A stretch of 9,572 nucleotides of DNA, from contig NZ_JAIWNS010000202.1 of the NCBI RefSeq assembly GCF_020216685.1, positions 1 through 9,572 of the forward strand, read 5' to 3'. The notes beneath the pieces were generated by a model. It ran no database searches and was not told the DNA's origin. It saw nothing but the letters and a program-made list of their open reading frames with translations. This document shows, one piece after another, positions 6,933 through 9,572 of the stretch (its first letter is position 1; each line of letters begins with the position of its first letter). This DNA comes from Methanospirillum hungatei (GTDB taxonomy: Archaea; Halobacteriota; Methanomicrobia; Methanomicrobiales; Methanospirillaceae). The translations under genes and the position numbers were made by a program.

Positions 6933-9329
6933 TCATTCACTAACGATCTTCAGTTCATCAGGAAATGCCTTGATATCCCGGTAATAGGCTACAGGGATCC
7001 ATACAGGCCCGTCTGATCTTTCCGCAACCTTATAGAAAGCATAAAAACTGTTTGACTGGTCCTGGGCATCATTCATCACATACTGTTCACCAATACCCAT
7101 CGCACCATAGGGGTTGTTTATTATATTCCACAGTTCTTCTGAAGGGGCATCGGGCCGTGTCATTGCATAGGCATTCATTGCTATCCAGGCAGCATCATAA
7201 CCGGATATCTCATTCCATCCGGCATTTCCTTTTATAGCCCGTGAAAGGTATGCAACGCCGACATGTCTCATCGGAATGAAGAGCTGGTCTGCAGCACTGT
7301 CAAAGTTGGCACAGGTCAGATTTGTCTGTATAGCCACAGATACCGCATTTTCTGACTGTAATAAATCCCTGCTTTGCGACACACCGTCACCACTGTACCA
7401 TGCAACAGACGTGAGTGGCCCTTCCTTTACTGCTTCAAGCATTGAGATGATCTCATCAGTGCCAATCACTACCACCGCAGTACCCTCATACCCGGCAGTC
7501 TCTACAGCTGCGGCGGCCTCATCCAGAAGAGGGGTAAAATCAGTCTCATTTGCTCTATAACTGAAACTATCTATACTTCCGGTAAAGGTTTCAGAGAGAG
7601 CATTAGAAAAGTCCTGGCCATATATGTCATCACGATACAGAACCACCAGATGGTTTTTCCCTTGCTCCCCCATCAATCGGACCATGGCTTTTACCAGATG
7701 CGAATCATCCGGACTTAGACGATAGATGAAATCATCTGAATCAGAGAGAGATATGGCAGTGCTCCGGGTTGCAAGAAGTATAATGTTGTTTTCTCGTGCA
7801 TATTCCTGAACCGCGGATAATTCCTCACTAATTCCGCCGAATATAATGAGATTTACTCCGTTCTCGTGCAGGGACCTGACCTGCTCAAATGCGACCGCTG
7901 CATCACTTTCTGAATCACGGATATCACTTGAAAAACGGATGTTCAGACCAAGTGCTTTTGAATAATAGGTATTTGCATGTTCAATAGCGAGTTTAATCGC
8001 TTGTTCTGCACCGGTACCCATCTCTCCATTGACTCCGGTAATAGGCAAAACCGCTCCTATGACGATATCACCAGATTCCTGGGTAAATTTCCCATCTGCA
8101 TCGGTGATGAACATCCCTGAAGTCTTGCTGCTGATAAACATCCCGTCAAGATTCCAGTAGATCTCACCATTACTGCCCTTCGTGACGGTGAATCGGGCGT
8201 ATTTGGCAGACGGGAGATCCCCATATTCATTCAACGTGGTTAGCTGATTGAATAGATTCCCACCTCTTTCAAATAATGCCCGGAGATTGGTTTTATAGGT
8301 ATCAATGTCTGCATGAGGATCAAGACGATATGTTTCAGCTACAAACCATAATGCATCCCATACCGGCAGAGCATCGGGAGATGGAGCATGTCCTAGTTCA
8401 CCACTCATAAGCCCGGTTGCCAGCATCAGAGGAACAAGGGTAAGGGTTTCTTCACATGCAAATGCAACTCCTTCAAGTCTCGTTTTAGCGGCGAACTCTG
8501 CAGCGTCGCTATTTTTCAGGATACCTGCCTCACGAATGATACTGTCTCCTGAAAACCACTTATACTCACTGAGCGGGCTATCAATACCGGCAGTTGAGAA
8601 GATTCCGGTTGCATGAGATTCAGTCCCGATCAGTAAAATTGCCCCGATATCTTTCGGCAAACCTACTGCAGCTTCTTCAATCTCCTGGACCAGAGCATCA
8701 TGGACGGAGAGTTTAGGATCATACGGTATCGAACCTACTATCCTGAATCCATAGGCCGGATCAGAAGCTTTTTCAATTATAGCGGCATTTAATCCGGACC
8801 CATATTCATCGTCCATGTATACGGTCAGAACCTCGGTGATGTTCTTTTGCTTCATCAGAAGGGCCAGAGCTTCAGCCTGGTTCTCATCATTTGGAACCAT
8901 CCGAAAGAGATTGTCATCAAGGGAGAGCGAAACTGCTGAGCTTGACGGAGCGATGAGCAGCATATCATTCTCATTGGCATAGGGAACCATTGCAGCAGCT
9001 TCTTCACTGCTTGAAGGACCAATAACCACCATAACCCCTTTTTCATGAAGTTTTTTCAGGGCATTTACGGCTTTCTCCGGATCACTGCTGCTATCTTCAA
9101 TCAGAAGTTCAACCTGAAGATTATCTGATGCGAGATACTCATTCAGGATATCCACTGACAAGTTCAGAGCTACTTCACTATCTCTTCCAAGAGTAGCCCA
9201 CTGGCCGTCAAACGGTAACACCGCCCCTATCTGAATCGTTTTGAGATCATCAGATTGTACATCCTGCTCAATTCCCATCACAGGAAGGGATAATACCAGG
9301 AGAACCAGAAGAATCAGTACACCTTTCAT
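6933..9329 (-). CDS. Exported protein with two tandem type-1 periplasmic binding domains (Peripla_BP_6/LivJ-like)
   Basis: From the ATG at 9329 the product is 798 residues and opens with a signal peptide (MKGVLILLVLLVLSLPVMG). The frame continues up to an ATG at 9404, but that would bury the signal sequence behind 25 residues, so I reject it. Residues about 32-410 form one receptor-type binding domain and 421-790 a second. The internal duplication is plain: IGAVLPFDGQWATLG (34-48) matches IGAVLPITGVNGEMG (424-438). EEAAAMVPYANENDMLLIAPSS aligns with a second block around 502-522, and FRMVPNDENQAEAL with YRLSPDDSHLVKAM. Each single domain is the size of a usual branched-chain amino-acid binding protein. 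There is no lipobox cysteine and no C-terminal membrane helix, so it may be released or held by an uncleaved signal. No permease or ATPase gene lies beside it in the window. It may be a sensor or scaffold rather than a transport receptor; the ligand is unknown. Confidence 0.92.
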   Translation of the reverse strand: MKGVLILLVLLVLSLPVMGIEQDVQSDDLKTIQIGAVLPFDGQWATLGRDSEVALNLSVDILNEYLASDNLQVELLIEDSSSDPEKAVNALKKLHEKGVMVVIGPSSSEEAAAMVPYANENDMLLIAPSSSAVSLSLDDNLFRMVPNDENQAEALALLMKQKNITEVLTVYMDDEYGSGLNAAIIEKASDPAYGFRIVGSIPYDPKLSVHDALVQEIEEAAVGLPKDIGAILLIGTESHATGIFSTAGIDSPLSEYKWFSGDSIIREAGILKNSDAAEFAAKTRLEGVAFACEETLTLVPLMLATGLMSGELGHAPSPDALPVWDALWFVAETYRLDPHADIDTYKTNLRALFERGGNLFNQLTTLNEYGDLPSAKYARFTVTKGSNGEIYWNLDGMFISSKTSGMFITDADGKFTQESGDIVIGAVLPITGVNGEMGTGAEQAIKLAIEHANTYYSKALGLNIRFSSDIRDSESDAAVAFEQVRSLHENGVNLIIFGGISEELSAVQEYARENNIILLATRSTAISLSDSDDFIYRLSPDDSHLVKAMVRLMGEQGKNHLVVLYRDDIYGQDFSNALSETFTGSIDSFSYRANETDFTPLLDEAAAAVETAGYEGTAVVVIGTDEIISMLEAVKEGPLTSVAWYSGDGVSQSRDLLQSENAVSVAIQTNLTCANFDSAADQLFIPMRHVGVAYLSRAIKGNAGWNEISGYDAAWIAMNAYAMTRPDAPSEELWNIINNPYGAMGIGEQYVMNDAQDQSNSFYAFYKVAERSDGPVWIPVAYYRDIKAFPDELKIVSE

Positions 9330-9351
9330 AGGTAATCCAATTATGACGGTC

Positions 9352-9362
9352 CAATATTTAAC
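9352..9362 (-). promoter_or_regulatory. TATA-like element of the tandem binding-protein gene
   Basis: TTAAATA on the - strand (9361 down to 9355) is centred about 29 nt before the ATG at 9329. Usual archaeal spacing would start the transcript at about 9331, giving a leaderless or nearly leaderless message. It also argues against the ATG at 9404, which lies upstream of the element. The 98-nt gap 9330-9427 is shared with the divergent gene at the right edge, so their promoters may interact. Confidence 0.4.
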
Positions 9363-9427
9363 ATATGTGGTATCATAAGGAAAATCATGAGACACAGCAT
9401 ACATGTGATGAGATTTGGCCCATAATC

Positions 9428-9572
9428 ATGCCAGCAGAAGATACCAATTATCAGTACAATCTCCTGTCAGATAACATCGAAGAAGCCTCATTTACATCCC
9501 GGAACGGTGAACCATACTGGATAGTACGCCACCCGCTCAAAAAACTCTACATTCGTCTGAACGAAACCGATT
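9428..9572 (+). CDS. Protein with PqqD-like N-terminal domain, 3'-partial
   Basis: From the ATG at 9428 the frame stays open for 48 codons to the window edge. The visible part contains NGEPYWIVRHPLKKLYIRL followed by NETD. It resembles the start of the PqqD-like winged-helix domain (pattern: displayed residue block, then YIRLNE...). That domain is found in front of putative peptide metalloproteases, in ABC transporters with cyclic-nucleotide-like domains, and in RiPP maturation proteins. An in-frame ATG at 9365 is an alternative start and would add 21 residues; neither ATG has a clear ribosome site. It is divergent from the tandem binding-protein gene with a 98-nt gap. With only the first residues visible the family call is tentative. 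Confidence 0.6.
   Translation, partial: MPAEDTNYQYNLLSDNIEEASFTSRNGEPYWIVRHPLKKLYIRLNETD

Noticed and set aside
9330..9404. Extension of the tandem binding-protein gene to an ATG at 9404
   Set aside because: It would place 25 mostly polar or aromatic residues ahead of a clear signal peptide and would include the TATA-like element inside the coding region.

Overview
The window reads as chromosomal DNA of a methanogenic archaeon, most likely Methanomicrobiales (a Methanospirillum-like organism). This is inferred from protein style: a MacB-type permease beside an S-layer/CARDB-like protein, an ACT–UPF0210 pair, PAS-kinase debris, tandem receptor-type binding domains, AT-rich TATA-like elements and T-tract terminators. 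No database search was possible, so the taxon is an inference.

Left part (1-2728, + strand): the 3' part of a MacB/FtsX-type ABC permease, followed 46 nt later, behind a strong GGAGG ribosome site, by a 540-residue protein with a signal peptide, CARDB-like exported repeats, one membrane helix and a cytoplasmic TPR tail. The two look like one operon and perhaps one envelope complex.

Middle (about 2757-5013): a stretch of gene remains. It holds an amidohydrolase lacking its N-terminal part, including the HxH metal site (+). It also holds a cysteine hydrolase (isochorismatase/nicotinamidase fold) lacking its N-terminal half (-), and a PAS-domain histidine kinase ruined by two stop codons, two frameshifts and a large internal deletion (+). 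The last two abut at position 4410. A short hairpin with a T-run separates the first two, which converge.

Right part (5114-9329, - strand): an ACT-domain protein (UPF0237) followed 11 nt later by a UPF0210/PFL-family protein, a recurrent two-gene unit of unknown biochemical role. Upstream of them, as its own unit with its own terminator, lies an exported protein made of two tandem branched-chain-amino-acid-type periplasmic binding domains. At the right edge a divergent + strand gene begins; its visible N-terminus resembles a PqqD-like domain.

Working together: the permease and CARDB-TPR protein probably act in the envelope; ACT and UPF0210 probably form a ligand-sensing pair; the tandem binding protein has no transporter genes beside it in the window. 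I saw no rRNA, tRNA, CRISPR array or insertion sequence.
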